A stretch of DNA of 16,250 nucleotides from Natronohydrobacter sp. (GCA_007118445.1 SKRP01000279.1:1-16250), one strand, 5' to 3'. Shown: positions 7,494 through 15,002, counted from the first letter of the stretch. Program-made: numbers and translations. Notes: generated by a model not told the origin, from the letters alone.

Positions 7494-7509
7494 TTAAGCA
7501 GTGTTTAAC
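7494..7509 (-). promoter_or_regulatory. CtrA-type binding site (TTAA-N7-TTAAC) upstream of cckA
   Basis: Both half-sites are perfect: TTAA at 7494-7497, seven bases, TTAAC at 7505-7509 on the plus strand. On the minus strand it reads GTTAA-N7-TTAA. It lies in the 73-base gap between the rsmB-like stop and cckA, and such an AT-rich 16-mer is unlikely in DNA this GC-rich. The consensus is that of CtrA in Caulobacter and other alphaproteobacteria, and cckA is the kinase at the top of the CtrA relay. Binding is inferred. Confidence 0.7.
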
Positions 7510-7559
7510 ATCACTGGTATCAGCTTTGCGCGGATATGCAACTCATGGTTGTGCAGACA

Positions 7560-8714
7560 TCAGGGCAAGTGCCTGAAAAGCGACAGGAAGAAACCGTCGG
7601 CTCCGTCGATCGGGGTCAGTCTGCGCGCGCCCTGCAGGCGAAACGCGCTCCTGCGCTGGCCGAAACTGTCAGCCTGGGCGCTGTTCTCGCTGTCGAGCAG
7701 CGAGCAGGTCACATAGGCGAGCCAGCCACCGGGTTGGACATGCCGGGCCGCATGATCCAGTATCCGGGCCTGTATCTGATGCAGTTCGGTCAGCTGTGAG
7801 GGGGTGAGCCGCCACTTGCCGGCAGGGGCGCGCCGCCAGCTGCCCGAACCGGAACAGGGCACATCGGTCAGAACCAGTTCATACGGTCCGGCAGGGCTTT
7901 CGGTGATGGTCAGCTGCGCCTGCGCCCGCGCGGCCCGCGCGGGCAGGTCGCGCATCCGTGCGGGATTGGCGTCATGCGCTGTGACCTTTGCGCCAAGCGC
8001 CGCCATGGCCAGCGATTTGCCGCCGCCGCCCGCGCAGAAATCGAGCACGCGCAGCCCGTCGAGCGCAGGCAGATCCGTGATGACGGCCTGCGAGGCCGCG
8101 TCCTGCAGCTCGACCAGACCCTCCCTGTAGGCCCTGCTGCGGCTCAGGGCGCGGGCGTTATGCGTGATTTCAAGCGCGCTCGGGGCCAGGTCATGGGGCT
8201 GCGCGGTGATCGCGTCCTCGGCCAGGCAGCGGATCGCCGCATCGCGCCCGGTCCGCGCCAGATTGACGCGCAGGAAGACCGGCGCACGCTGGCGCAGGGC
8301 ATCGAGCACTGGCGCATAATCCTGTCCCAGACTGGCCTTGAAGGCAGGCAGCAGCCAATCCGGGCAATCAAGCGCGACCGCCTCGGGCATCGGGCCGGGG
8401 CGGGGATCGCGCTCGGTCTCGGTCAGGCGGGCCGGGGCGTAGTGCGCGCCGGTAAACACTGTGTCCGGATCCTGATCGCAGGCGCGCAAATGGCCGAGAA
8501 TCAGCCCGCGCCCGGTGGTCGCGCCGCCCAGATGCGCGCAGGAGCGTTTGCGACGCAGCACATCGAAGACCAGATCACGGATCGCGGCGCGGTCCTTTGA
8601 CCCGGCATAACGCGCGCTGCGCGCCCAGCCGGTCAGCGCTTGTTCGGCAGGTCTGCCTGCAAGGATGCGGTCAAGGATTTCGATGGCGGCCTGATGGCGG
8701 GCGGCAGGGGTCAT
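7560..8714 (-). CDS. RsmB/NOP-family RNA cytosine-C5 methyltransferase
   Basis: This encodes 384 residues. An N-terminal NusB-like helical part (about 1-130; RHQAAIEILDRILAG, KDRAAIRDLVFDVLRRK) precedes the SAM-dependent methyltransferase domain. Motif I is RVLDFCAGGGGKSLAMA (222-238), an AHDAN motif II follows, motif IV is LTDVPCSGSGSWRR with C287, and motif VI is YVTCSLLDSEN with C337. These two cysteines are the catalytic pair of m5C RNA methyltransferases. The RNA target is probably 16S rRNA, but alphaproteobacteria hold several RsmB-like paralogues, so I do not assign the symbol firmly. The first ATG is used; no strong ribosome-binding site is seen. It is transcribed toward cckA. Confidence 0.88.
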   Translation of the reverse strand: MTPAARHQAAIEILDRILAGRPAEQALTGWARSARYAGSKDRAAIRDLVFDVLRRKRSCAHLGGATTGRGLILGHLRACDQDPDTVFTGAHYAPARLTETERDPRPGPMPEAVALDCPDWLLPAFKASLGQDYAPVLDALRQRAPVFLRVNLARTGRDAAIRCLAEDAITAQPHDLAPSALEITHNARALSRSRAYREGLVELQDAASQAVITDLPALDGLRVLDFCAGGGGKSLAMAALGAKVTAHDANPARMRDLPARAARAQAQLTITESPAGPYELVLTDVPCSGSGSWRRAPAGKWRLTPSQLTELHQIQARILDHAARHVQPGGWLAYVTCSLLDSENSAQADSFGQRRSAFRLQGARRLTPIDGADGFFLSLFRHLP

Positions 8715-9089
8715 GGGCAGCGGGTCCGTCTGTGCTGGTGTCCCTGTTATCAGGCCTGGCCCGGCTGCGGTAGATGCTGCAAGTGATATCCCTTCTGTAG
8801 GGTGCGTGGCTTGCCACGCACCCTACATGGGCAGCCGCGTGGCGCGCGAAGCCCACCCTTGCCGAGCTCCGGCCCCGGTGATCCAGAAAAGACGTTTGAC
8901 AATATCGCCTCGCTGCACAGATCCGCCCGCAGACATGATTTGGTGCCAACAGCACGGTGGACAGATGCAAGGGCCTCAAGGCAACAGGGCGCCGACCATG
9001 CCCGGAAACTCACTCCCCCCCCGCGCGCGCAGGAAAGCCTGGTCCCTGAAGACCCGGCCGCACGCGGGTTTCCCGGTTCATTGTCGCAT
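8715..9089. other. 375-base non-coding gap with a palindromic repeat
   Basis: This separates the rsmB-like start (8714) from the stop of the 121-residue gene (9090); both genes are on the minus strand. It holds the hairpin element at 8796-8860 and an isolated TTGACA at 8896-8901 with no matching -10. The rest shows no gene, RNA gene or clear terminator. The plus-strand frame crossing it has composition typical of a shadow frame. Confidence 0.6.
8796..8860. repeat. Palindromic REP/MITE-like element with two adjacent hairpins
   Basis: TGTAGGGTGCGTGGC (8796-8810) and GCCACGCACCCTACA (8813-8827) are perfect 15-base complements separated by TT. Directly after comes a weaker, GC-rich second hairpin: TGGGC at about 8828-8832 pairs with GCCCA at 8851-8855, around a CGCG-TGG-CGCG core. 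CCCTT occurs on both sides (8790-8794 and 8856-8860), which could be a short target duplication or chance. The GTAGGGTGCG palindrome type recurs in intergenic regions of many bacteria. No T-run follows, so a terminator role is less likely. Confidence 0.75.
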
Positions 9090-9455
9090 TCACTCGGCCG
9101 CAATGGCCTGTGCTGCGGGGCTGGTCTGGCGTTCTGACGGGGTTGGCGCATCTTCTCCGACAATGCGCAGGATGTCGCAGACCATCGCCTTGTCCTGTTC
9201 TGCCCTGAGCGCCAGCGCCTCGACATCGAGTGCAAGCGTCGCACGCGACATGCCCAGCCGGTTCAGCTGCCGCTCATTCAGCCGCAACAGCGCCGCAGAG
9301 ATGATCGTCAGGTCACGGTTTTCCAGCCAGGCCTCATAGTCCTCGTGGTCACGATGGATGATCCGACCCCAGAGGCCGATCACACCATCCCGGCGCAGGT
9401 CAGCGCCCATTGGCTGCGGCAAGGTGGGCTTCAGGTTTGTCAGTGCCATGGACAT
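9090..9455 (-). CDS. Hypothetical 121-residue protein with a DUF1127-like helix pair
   Basis: This encodes a soluble protein with no signal or membrane segment. The start is well supported: GGAGGA lies 5 bases before the ATG at 9455 on the minus strand. The middle section (ISAALLRLNERQLNRLGMSRATLALDVEAL, about residues 52-81) resembles the L.RL..RQL..LG.SR....DVE pattern of DUF1127-type proteins, with a longer N-terminus (PMGADLRRDGVIGLWGRII) and an Ala-rich C-terminal tail. The function is unknown. It is divergent from the Mrp operon, with 217 bases between the starts, so a regulatory link is possible but unsupported. That it is a real gene is fairly sure; the family link is inference. Confidence 0.7.
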   Translation of the reverse strand: MSMALTNLKPTLPQPMGADLRRDGVIGLWGRIIHRDHEDYEAWLENRDLTIISAALLRLNERQLNRLGMSRATLALDVEALALRAEQDKAMVCDILRIVGEDAPTPSERQTSPAAQAIAAE

Positions 9456-9502
9456 AGTATCCTCCAGTTGCTTGATGTCCGGATTACGCGTGGTATCCAG
9501 CC

Positions 9503-9563
9503 TTCATCCCGACCTCACCACAGCGTGAGATGCGCGTCAGACAGACCTGCCATGCGGGATGAA
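9503..9563. promoter_or_regulatory. Inverted repeats between the DUF1127-like gene and mrpE
   Basis: TTCATCCC (9503-9510) is complementary to GGGATGAA (9556-9563), and between them CTCAC (9514-9518) pairs with GTGAG (9525-9529). The two do not share a centre. They sit in the 217-base region holding the promoters of two divergent units and could be operators. A weak plus-strand promoter candidate (TTGATG 9472-9477, TATCCA 9494-9499) lies just before them. Confidence 0.3.
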
Positions 9564-9672
9564 AATGCGCTCCGAGACGTTATGTGATCAAATACATGCA
9601 CCGATGCGATCGACGTCACCCCGGTGGCGCCGATCGTTCATGCAAGCCCGGCTTGCGCCAGCGGAGATAGAG

Positions 9673-10245
9673 ATGCCGACCCGATCCCGAGACACCAGCG
9701 CCGACACTGCGCCTGCGCGCGCCCCGGCCTTGCCTGCCAGCCTGCCAGAGGTGCCCCGGCCGCAGCCAGGCCGCACGCGGCGGTTTTTCGCGACGCTGCT
9801 CACCCTGGCGGTGATCTGGGGACTGTTGACGGAATTCCGGCTTGATGCGCTGGTATTCGGCCTGCCTGCAGTGCTGGCAGGCGCGGGGCTGGTCTTCGTG
9901 CTGCCACCGGGGCGGGGCTGGCGGATTTCGCCGCGCGCGGCGCTGGTCTTTGTGCTCTGGTTTGGCGTGCAATCGGTGCGCGGGGCAGTGGATGTCGCCG
10001 CGCGGGCGTTTTCGCCGCGCATGGGCCTGCGCCCCGGTTTCCGCCGCTACCCGCTTTCCCTGCCCGAAGGGGCTGCGCGGGTGATGTTTCTCAACACCAT
10101 CACACTGCTGCCCGGCACGCTCTCGGCGGAACTCGAAGAGGGCGCTGTGGTGGTCCATATGCTTGACACGCGCGCGGATCTCGAGGCCGATCTGGGCCAG
10201 CTTGAAGCCCGGATCGCGGCCCTGTTCGCGCTGCCCCGGAAATAA
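9673..10245 (+). CDS. mrpE: Mrp/Mnh cation:proton antiporter subunit E
   Basis: This encodes 190 residues from the ATG at 9673, which has GGAG six bases upstream. The frame is open back to 9559, but the earlier ATGs lack ribosome-binding sites. An unusual Pro/Ala/Arg-rich cytoplasmic head (about residues 1-35) precedes the membrane helices (about 39-78 and 88-105). The family block follows: FLNTITLLPGTLSAEL (139-154) and VVVHMLD (159-165). MrpE is an accessory subunit needed for assembly and activity of the antiporter complex, equivalent to MbhA. It is the first gene of the operon; mrpF starts 12 bases later. Confidence 0.9.
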   Translation: MPTRSRDTSADTAPARAPALPASLPEVPRPQPGRTRRFFATLLTLAVIWGLLTEFRLDALVFGLPAVLAGAGLVFVLPPGRGWRISPRAALVFVLWFGVQSVRGAVDVAARAFSPRMGLRPGFRRYPLSLPEGAARVMFLNTITLLPGTLSAELEEGAVVVHMLDTRADLEADLGQLEARIAALFALPRK

Positions 10246-10257
10246 GGAGATTTCGAC

Positions 10258-10518
10258 ATGAACCCGTTTCTGAGTGTGATTCTGGTGATCCTGCTGACCA
10301 GTGTCCTTGCGGGCCTGTTCCGCGTGCTGCGCGGGCCTGCGCCTGCCGGGCGAATGCTGGCCGCGCAGTTGTTCGGCACAGCGGCCGTGGCGATGCTGCT
10401 GATCCTGTCACGCCTGATGCAGATGCCTGCGCTGCTGGATGTGGCCGTCGTCTTCGCGCTCTTGTCGGCTGTGACGCTGGTGGCCTTCGTGGTCCTGTCG
10501 GCCCGGAGGATCGGGTGA
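10258..10518 (+). CDS. mrpF: Mrp/Mnh cation:proton antiporter subunit F
   Basis: This encodes 86 residues, usual length, with three membrane helices. AAGGAGAT precedes the ATG. The family pattern is seen in LFRVLRGPAPAGRMLAAQLF (20-39) and LLDVAVVFALLSAVTLVAF (59-77, with D61). In most MrpF proteins I recall, the loop reads RGP..PDRV.ALD; here both acidic residues are replaced (GR, AAQ). The equivalent Mbh subunit is MbhB. Its stop overlaps the mrpG start. Confidence 0.9.
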   Translation: MNPFLSVILVILLTSVLAGLFRVLRGPAPAGRMLAAQLFGTAAVAMLLILSRLMQMPALLDVAVVFALLSAVTLVAFVVLSARRIG

Positions 10519-10814
10519 TGCTGCTCGACTGGATCGCTGCCAGCTTGATCGCCATCGGGGCTGTGTTCTTCGTCGCGGGCACAGTCGGCCTGTTGCGCTT
10601 TCCCGATATCTATTGCCGGTTGCACGCGCTGACCAAGGCCGACGGGCTGGGACTTGCGCTGGTGGCTTTCGGCGTGGCGCTGCTGGCCGACAGCGCGGGC
10701 GAGGTGTTCCGCATCCTGCTGATCTGGTTTTTCGTGGCGCTGGCCAGCGCCACCTGCGGCCATCTGATCGCGCGCTATGCCCGCCAGAGCGGCGAGGGGG
10801 ACGCGCATGACTGA
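10518..10814 (+). CDS. mrpG: Mrp/Mnh cation:proton antiporter subunit G
   Basis: This encodes 98 residues with three membrane helices. The signature GLLRFPDIYCRLHALTKADGLG (24-45) is that of MnhG/PhaG/MbhC. The ATG at 10518 is preferred over the GTG one codon earlier (10515) because GGAGGA ends 7 bases before it. The start shares a base with the mrpF stop (TGATG). The 3' end overlaps the next gene by 8 bases. Confidence 0.92.
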   Translation: MLLDWIAASLIAIGAVFFVAGTVGLLRFPDIYCRLHALTKADGLGLALVAFGVALLADSAGEVFRILLIWFFVALASATCGHLIARYARQSGEGDAHD

Positions 10815-11787
10815 CCCGCTGATCCTGTTCGATCTGCTGCTGGGCGTCTCGGTCGTGGCGCTCGCCGTCGCCGTCATGGGCGCGCGCGATCTGTTTGCGG
10901 CCATCGTGCTCTTCGTGATCTTCGGCCTGTTGTCGGCGCTGGCCTGGGCGCGGCTCTCTGCGCCTGATGTGGCGCTGGCCGAAGCTGCGATCGGCACCGG
11001 CGTCACAGGCGCGCTGCTGCTGAAAACGCTGCATCATCTGCGCTATGTCACGGGCCAGCTGGACCAGTTCGCCGCGCCTGGCATGACCCCGGCGGAGCCT
11101 GTGCCGATGGGGGTGATCGCGGCCAATGCGGCGTTTTGCGGGCTGATCACGCTGGGGCTGGCCGTGGCCTATCTTGGCGCGCCACAGGGCGGGCCGGGCT
11201 TTGACGCGCTGGTGGCAGAGGCCATGCCGCAGAGCGGGGTCGAGCATCCGGTCACAGCGGTCCTGCTGAATTTCCGCGCCTATGACACGCTGATGGAGGT
11301 CGTGGTGCTGCTGGCCGCCGTGATCGCGGTCTGGCAGATCGAGCGCGGCCTGTCCGACGCGCCCAGCCCTGATCTGGGGCAGGTCTGGCAGGGATTCGCG
11401 CGGCTGGCGCTGCCCGCGATAGTCGTCGTCGGCACCTATCTTCTGTGGAAAGGCTCCGAAGCCCCCGGCGGCGCGTTTCAGGGCGGGGCCGTGCTGGCCG
11501 CTGTGGGGCTGCTTCTGCTGCTGTCGCGCGCCTATGTGCCGCGCCCGGCGCATCGCGGGGCGGCGCGGTTGCTCTTCGTGCTGGGCACTGGCGCTTTCGC
11601 GGCTGTGGCGCTTCTGGTCACAGGTGGCGGGCGGGTCGCGTTTCAATACCCGCCAGACCAGGCCAAGACCCTGATCCTGCTGATCGAAGGGCTGGTCACG
11701 ATCTCGATTGCCGTCACGCTGGCCGCGCTGTTTCACGGGCGCGAGCCGGTCGCGCTGCCATCCCGGAGGGACCATCATGACACCTGA
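10807..11787 (+). CDS. mrpB: Fused MrpB subunit with N-terminal MrpA-C-terminal-like (MbhD and MbhE) domains
   Basis: This encodes 326 residues from the ATG at 10807 (GAGGGGG six bases upstream); the frame extends upstream to 10777 but inside mrpG. Three parts are visible. Residues about 5-75 form a DUF4040/MbhD-like domain with APDVALAEAAIGTGVTGALL (52-71). Residues about 105-178 are MbhE-like, with HPVTAVLLNFRAYDTLMEVV (147-166). Residues about 195-312 are the MrpB domain with WKGSEAPGGAFQGGAVLAA (214-232). The first two are normally the C-terminal end of MrpA, or separate genes mbhD and mbhE in archaea. No stand-alone mrpA is seen, so this gene supplies those helices. It is an inner-membrane protein. 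Confidence 0.88.
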   Translation: MTDPLILFDLLLGVSVVALAVAVMGARDLFAAIVLFVIFGLLSALAWARLSAPDVALAEAAIGTGVTGALLLKTLHHLRYVTGQLDQFAAPGMTPAEPVPMGVIAANAAFCGLITLGLAVAYLGAPQGGPGFDALVAEAMPQSGVEHPVTAVLLNFRAYDTLMEVVVLLAAVIAVWQIERGLSDAPSPDLGQVWQGFARLALPAIVVVGTYLLWKGSEAPGGAFQGGAVLAAVGLLLLLSRAYVPRPAHRGAARLLFVLGTGAFAAVALLVTGGGRVAFQYPPDQAKTLILLIEGLVTISIAVTLAALFHGREPVALPSRRDHHDT

Positions 11788-12067
11788 TCTGATCTATGGG
11801 CTGACCGGGATCGCGGTCTTTGCCATCGGGCTGGTGGGCGCGCTGTGCGCGCAGGACCGGCTGCGGCGTGTGCTGGCGCTGAAACTCTGTTCCGTGGGCG
11901 CAGGGTTCATTCTGGTCGTCGCGGCCTGGCGCGAACCGCCTGCCAGCCCTGACCCGGTGCCACACGCGCTGGTGATCACAGGCATTGTGGTGATGGTCAG
12001 CGCAACCGCTGTCGCACTGGCGCTGATCCGCCGCCTGCAGACGCTGGAGGCCGAAGCGGATGAATAA
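11777..12067 (+). CDS. mrpC: Mrp/Mnh cation:proton antiporter subunit C (NuoK-like)
   Basis: This encodes 96 residues, a little shorter than the usual 110 or so, with three membrane helices. The NuoK/MrpC pattern is LALKLCSVGAGFILVVAAW (33-51) and DPVPHALVITGIVVMVSATA (59-78). The ATG at 11777 follows GGAGGG by six bases and overlaps the mrpB stop by 11 bases. The frame continues upstream inside mrpB, but those starts lack support. It ends with a short charged tail (RRLQTLEAEADE) overlapping mrpD1 by 8 bases. Confidence 0.9.
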   Translation: MTPDLIYGLTGIAVFAIGLVGALCAQDRLRRVLALKLCSVGAGFILVVAAWREPPASPDPVPHALVITGIVVMVSATAVALALIRRLQTLEAEADE

Positions 12068-13514
12068 CCTGATGAGCCTCGACCCGATGACCCTTGCGCT
12101 GTTCCTGCCGCTTTTCGGCGCCATGGCTGCATTCATCGCCCCGCGCGCGGCAAGCGTCATCGGGCTGGCCACGGTCCTTGCCAATCTGGGCGCGGTCGGC
12201 TGGCTGGCCTTCGAGATCCGCGCGGCTGCCGAACTGATCACGCCGCTGGGCGGTTGGGCACCCCCTCTGGGTATTGCGCTGCGCGCCGACGGGCTGAGCG
12301 TTGCGATGCTCGCGCTGACCGGGGCAGTGGGGCTGCTGGTGTCGTTCTCGGCGCTTGATGCGCTGCGCGATGCCCGCCAGCGGCAGTATTTCTGGCCGCT
12401 CTGGCTGCTTTTGCTGACCGGGCTGAACGGCGTCTATCTGGGCACCGATATCTTCAACCTCTATGTGATGATCGAGGTCATCGCGCTGGCCGCGGTCGGG
12501 CTGACAGTGCTGTCGGGCACCAGAGAAGCCGTGCGCGCGGGGCTGGAATACATGTATGCCTCGATCCTCGGCGCGCTCTTGTTCCTGATGGGGGTCGGCT
12601 TTGTCTATCTGCAGCTGGGCCGGCTGGATTTCGCGGGCCTGATCGCGGCCACGCCCTCGGCGGCGCTGTCCGCGGCGCTGGCGCTGATGGTGGTGGGGTT
12701 GCTGTTGAAAACCGCGCTCTTTCCGCTGCATTTCTGGCTGCCTGCGGCGCATGCCAATGCCACGGCACCGGCCTCGGCGCTGCTGTCGGGGCTGGTGGTC
12801 AAGGCCGCGCTCTATATTTTCCTGCGGCTGAGCACCTACATGCCGCTGCCCGATGAGATACTGGTCACGCTGCTGGGCGCGCTGGGGGCGGGGGCGCTGC
12901 TCTGGGGCAGCGTGCAGGCGCTGCGGGCCGAGCGGCTGAAACTGCTGGTCGCCTGGTCCACTGTCGCGCAGATCGGGCTGATCTTCATCGCGTTTGCGCG
13001 CGCAGGGCAGGTCGGGCTGGTGGAAAGCTGGAAAGCGGCGGCGCTCTTGATCCTTGCGCATGGGATCGCCAAATCCGCGATGTTTCTCGCCGCAGGGCGG
13101 ATCAAGGACGAGGTCGGCCATGACATCATCCGCGATCTGGACCGCTCGGCGATCCGCCCGACGCTGGCGCAATTCACCTTCGCGCTGGCCGCGATCAGCC
13201 TGATCGGACTGCCGCCGAGCCTGGGCTTCATCGGCAAATGGTCGCTGATGGAGGGCGCGCTGCAGGCCGGCTACTGGCATTGGGTTGTCGCGACAATGGT
13301 CGGCACGCTTCTTTCCGTGGCCTATTTCAGCCGGGTCTTTGCAGGCTTCCTGCGCTTTGACCGGATGCAAGGGGCGCTGGCAGAGCACAAGGGCTGGGCG
13401 CTTGCCGATCTGGCCCCGCTGACCCTGGCGCTGGCTGCGATCAGCCTCGGGCTGATGGCCGCGCCGATCCTGTCCTTCATCGAGTTGGGCTATCCTTTCG
13501 GAGCCATGCCATGA
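12060..13514 (+). CDS. mrpD: Mrp antiporter subunit D, first copy (NuoL/M/N-like)
   Basis: This encodes 484 residues, normal MrpD length, with about 14 membrane helices. The key charged residues are in place: E139 in FNLYVMIEVIALAAVGL (TM5), K217 in LLLKTALFPLHFWLPAAHA with H224 and H231 (TM7-loop), K248 in LVVKAALYIFLRL (TM8), H334 and K338 in the helix LAHGIAKSAMFLAAGR, and K393 in FIGKWSLMEGAL (TM12). These are the residues used in the proton and cation paths of MrpD and complex I subunits, so this copy is expected to be active. It is the closest of the three D-like subunits to canonical MrpD and equivalent to MbhH. GGAGG lies 9 bases before the ATG. Confidence 0.93.
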   Translation: MNNLMSLDPMTLALFLPLFGAMAAFIAPRAASVIGLATVLANLGAVGWLAFEIRAAAELITPLGGWAPPLGIALRADGLSVAMLALTGAVGLLVSFSALDALRDARQRQYFWPLWLLLLTGLNGVYLGTDIFNLYVMIEVIALAAVGLTVLSGTREAVRAGLEYMYASILGALLFLMGVGFVYLQLGRLDFAGLIAATPSAALSAALALMVVGLLLKTALFPLHFWLPAAHANATAPASALLSGLVVKAALYIFLRLSTYMPLPDEILVTLLGALGAGALLWGSVQALRAERLKLLVAWSTVAQIGLIFIAFARAGQVGLVESWKAAALLILAHGIAKSAMFLAAGRIKDEVGHDIIRDLDRSAIRPTLAQFTFALAAISLIGLPPSLGFIGKWSLMEGALQAGYWHWVVATMVGTLLSVAYFSRVFAGFLRFDRMQGALAEHKGWALADLAPLTLALAAISLGLMAAPILSFIELGYPFGAMP

Positions 13515-14998
13515 GTGATGTTCCACTGCTGCCGCTCTTTATCCTGATGACCTCGCTGCTGGCCTCGCCGGTGCTGTTTGCGTTGCCCGAATCAGCGGCG
13601 CGGCTGCGCACGGCGATCAATCTGGGCATGGCCATGCTGAAACTGGCGCTGGTCGCCTGGCTGGGCTGGAAGGTCGGGCAGGGCGTGGTGTATGATCTGC
13701 GCTTCACCATGCTTCCGGGGCTGGAATTCAAGCTGCAGGCCGATCCGCTGGCGATGCTGTTCATCTCGCTCTCGGCGGTGCTGTGGCTGATCACCACGAT
13801 CTATTCCATCGGCTATCTGGAACACGGGCCGCATCGCGCGCGTTTCTTCGGGTTCTTCAGCCTGTGCGTGGCCGCGACTGTGGGCATTGCCATGGCAGGC
13901 AATCTGTTCACCTTCCTGATCTTTTACGAGTTGCTCACGCTCGCGACCTATCCGCTGGTCATCCATCGCGGCACCGCCGAGGCGCTGCGCGCAGGCCGGA
14001 TCTACCTGATCTACACGCTGGCAGGCGGGCTGGTGCTGCTGATCGGCACGCTGGGCCTGTGGGTGCTGGCCGGGACCACCGATTTCACCCCCGGCGGCGT
14101 GCTGGAGGATGTGGTCACCGAGCACCGGCTGGCCGCGCAGATCCTGTTCGTGGTGCTGGTCGGCGCGCTGGGCGTGAAGGCTGCGCTGTTTCCGTTCCAT
14201 GCCTGGCTGCCCATCGCCATGGTCGCGCCTGCGCCGGTCTCGGCGCTGCTGCACGCCGTTGCCGTGGTCAAGGCCGGTGCCTTCGGGATCATGCGCGTGG
14301 TTTATGAGGTCTTCGGGATCGAGACGGCGCAGGCTCTTGGCATGACCGCACCGCTGGCCGCACTTGCCGGGATCACGATCATCTATGGCTCGCTGAAAGC
14401 GATCACGCAGGACGATATCAAGAAACGGCTGGCCTATTCGACCGTGTCTCAGGTCAGCTACATCACGCTGGGCGTGGCGCTGGCCAGTCCGATTGCTGCA
14501 GTGGGCGCGCTGGCGCATCTGATCCATCAGGGGCTGATGAAGATCACCATGTTCATGGCCGCAGGCAATCTGGCCGAAGGGCTGGGCGTGAAGAAAGTCA
14601 GCCAGATGGACGGGGTGGGCCGCGAGATGCCGGGCACGATGCTGGCCTTTTCCGCCGCCGCACTGGCGATGATCGGGCTGCCGCCGCTCGCGGGGTTTGT
14701 CAGCAAATGGTATCTGGCGCAGGGCGGGCTGGATGCGGGCGCAGGCTGGGTGATTGCGCTCTTGCTGGGCTCGAGCCTGCTCAATGCGATCTATTTCCTG
14801 CCCATGCTGCACCGCGCCTGGTTCCGCGACAGGGCTGACACTGCATCCGGCACATCCTACAGGCAGATCGGCTGGATGCTGGCCGCGCCCCCGATCACCA
14901 CGGCGCTGATGGTGCTGGCCGTAGGCGGGTTTGCCAATGCACCCTTCAGCCCGCTGGAATGGACGCGCTTTGTCGTGGCCATCGAGTATCAGGAGTAA
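13511..14998 (+). CDS. Mrp antiporter D-like subunit, second copy (proton-conducting membrane transporter)
   Basis: This encodes 495 residues with about 14 membrane helices. The start overlaps the previous stop (ATGA). Ion-path residues are present: E140 in FLIFYELLTLATYPLV, K223 and H230 in GVKAALFPFHAWLP, H248 and K254 in LLHAVAVVKAGAFGIMR, H336, H339 and K344 in AHLIHQGLMKITMFM, and K399 in FVSKWYLAQGG. The stretch YGSLKAITQDDIKKRLAYST is closer to NuoL/MrpA-type sequences than D1 is, so this may stand in for the missing MrpA N-terminal antiporter part. That substitution is inference. The D3 gene follows after 4 bases. Confidence 0.9.
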   Translation: MSDVPLLPLFILMTSLLASPVLFALPESAARLRTAINLGMAMLKLALVAWLGWKVGQGVVYDLRFTMLPGLEFKLQADPLAMLFISLSAVLWLITTIYSIGYLEHGPHRARFFGFFSLCVAATVGIAMAGNLFTFLIFYELLTLATYPLVIHRGTAEALRAGRIYLIYTLAGGLVLLIGTLGLWVLAGTTDFTPGGVLEDVVTEHRLAAQILFVVLVGALGVKAALFPFHAWLPIAMVAPAPVSALLHAVAVVKAGAFGIMRVVYEVFGIETAQALGMTAPLAALAGITIIYGSLKAITQDDIKKRLAYSTVSQVSYITLGVALASPIAAVGALAHLIHQGLMKITMFMAAGNLAEGLGVKKVSQMDGVGREMPGTMLAFSAAALAMIGLPPLAGFVSKWYLAQGGLDAGAGWVIALLLGSSLLNAIYFLPMLHRAWFRDRADTASGTSYRQIGWMLAAPPITTALMVLAVGGFANAPFSPLEWTRFVVAIEYQE

Positions 14999-15002
14999 GC
15001 CC

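Noticed and set aside
7917..7953. GC-rich near-palindrome (cccgcgcggcccgcgcggg)
   Set aside because: It lies inside the methyltransferase coding sequence, encoding an Ala/Arg stretch. Codon bias explains it and no T-run follows.
8896..8901. Perfect TTGACA -35 hexamer on the plus strand
   Set aside because: No hexamer resembling TATAAT lies 16-18 bases downstream, and no plus-strand gene follows before 9673.
8713..9339. Plus-strand frame containing CVACHAP, which looks like a CxxCH heme-binding motif
   Set aside because: The CxxCH is a translation of the palindromic repeat at 8796-8827. The rest of the frame has shadow-like composition and opposes the better supported minus-strand gene.
9559..9672. 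Upstream extension of the mrpE frame to ATG 9559 or 9640
   Set aside because: No ribosome-binding site before these codons, Arg/Met-rich non-conserved composition, and a good GGAG before ATG 9673.
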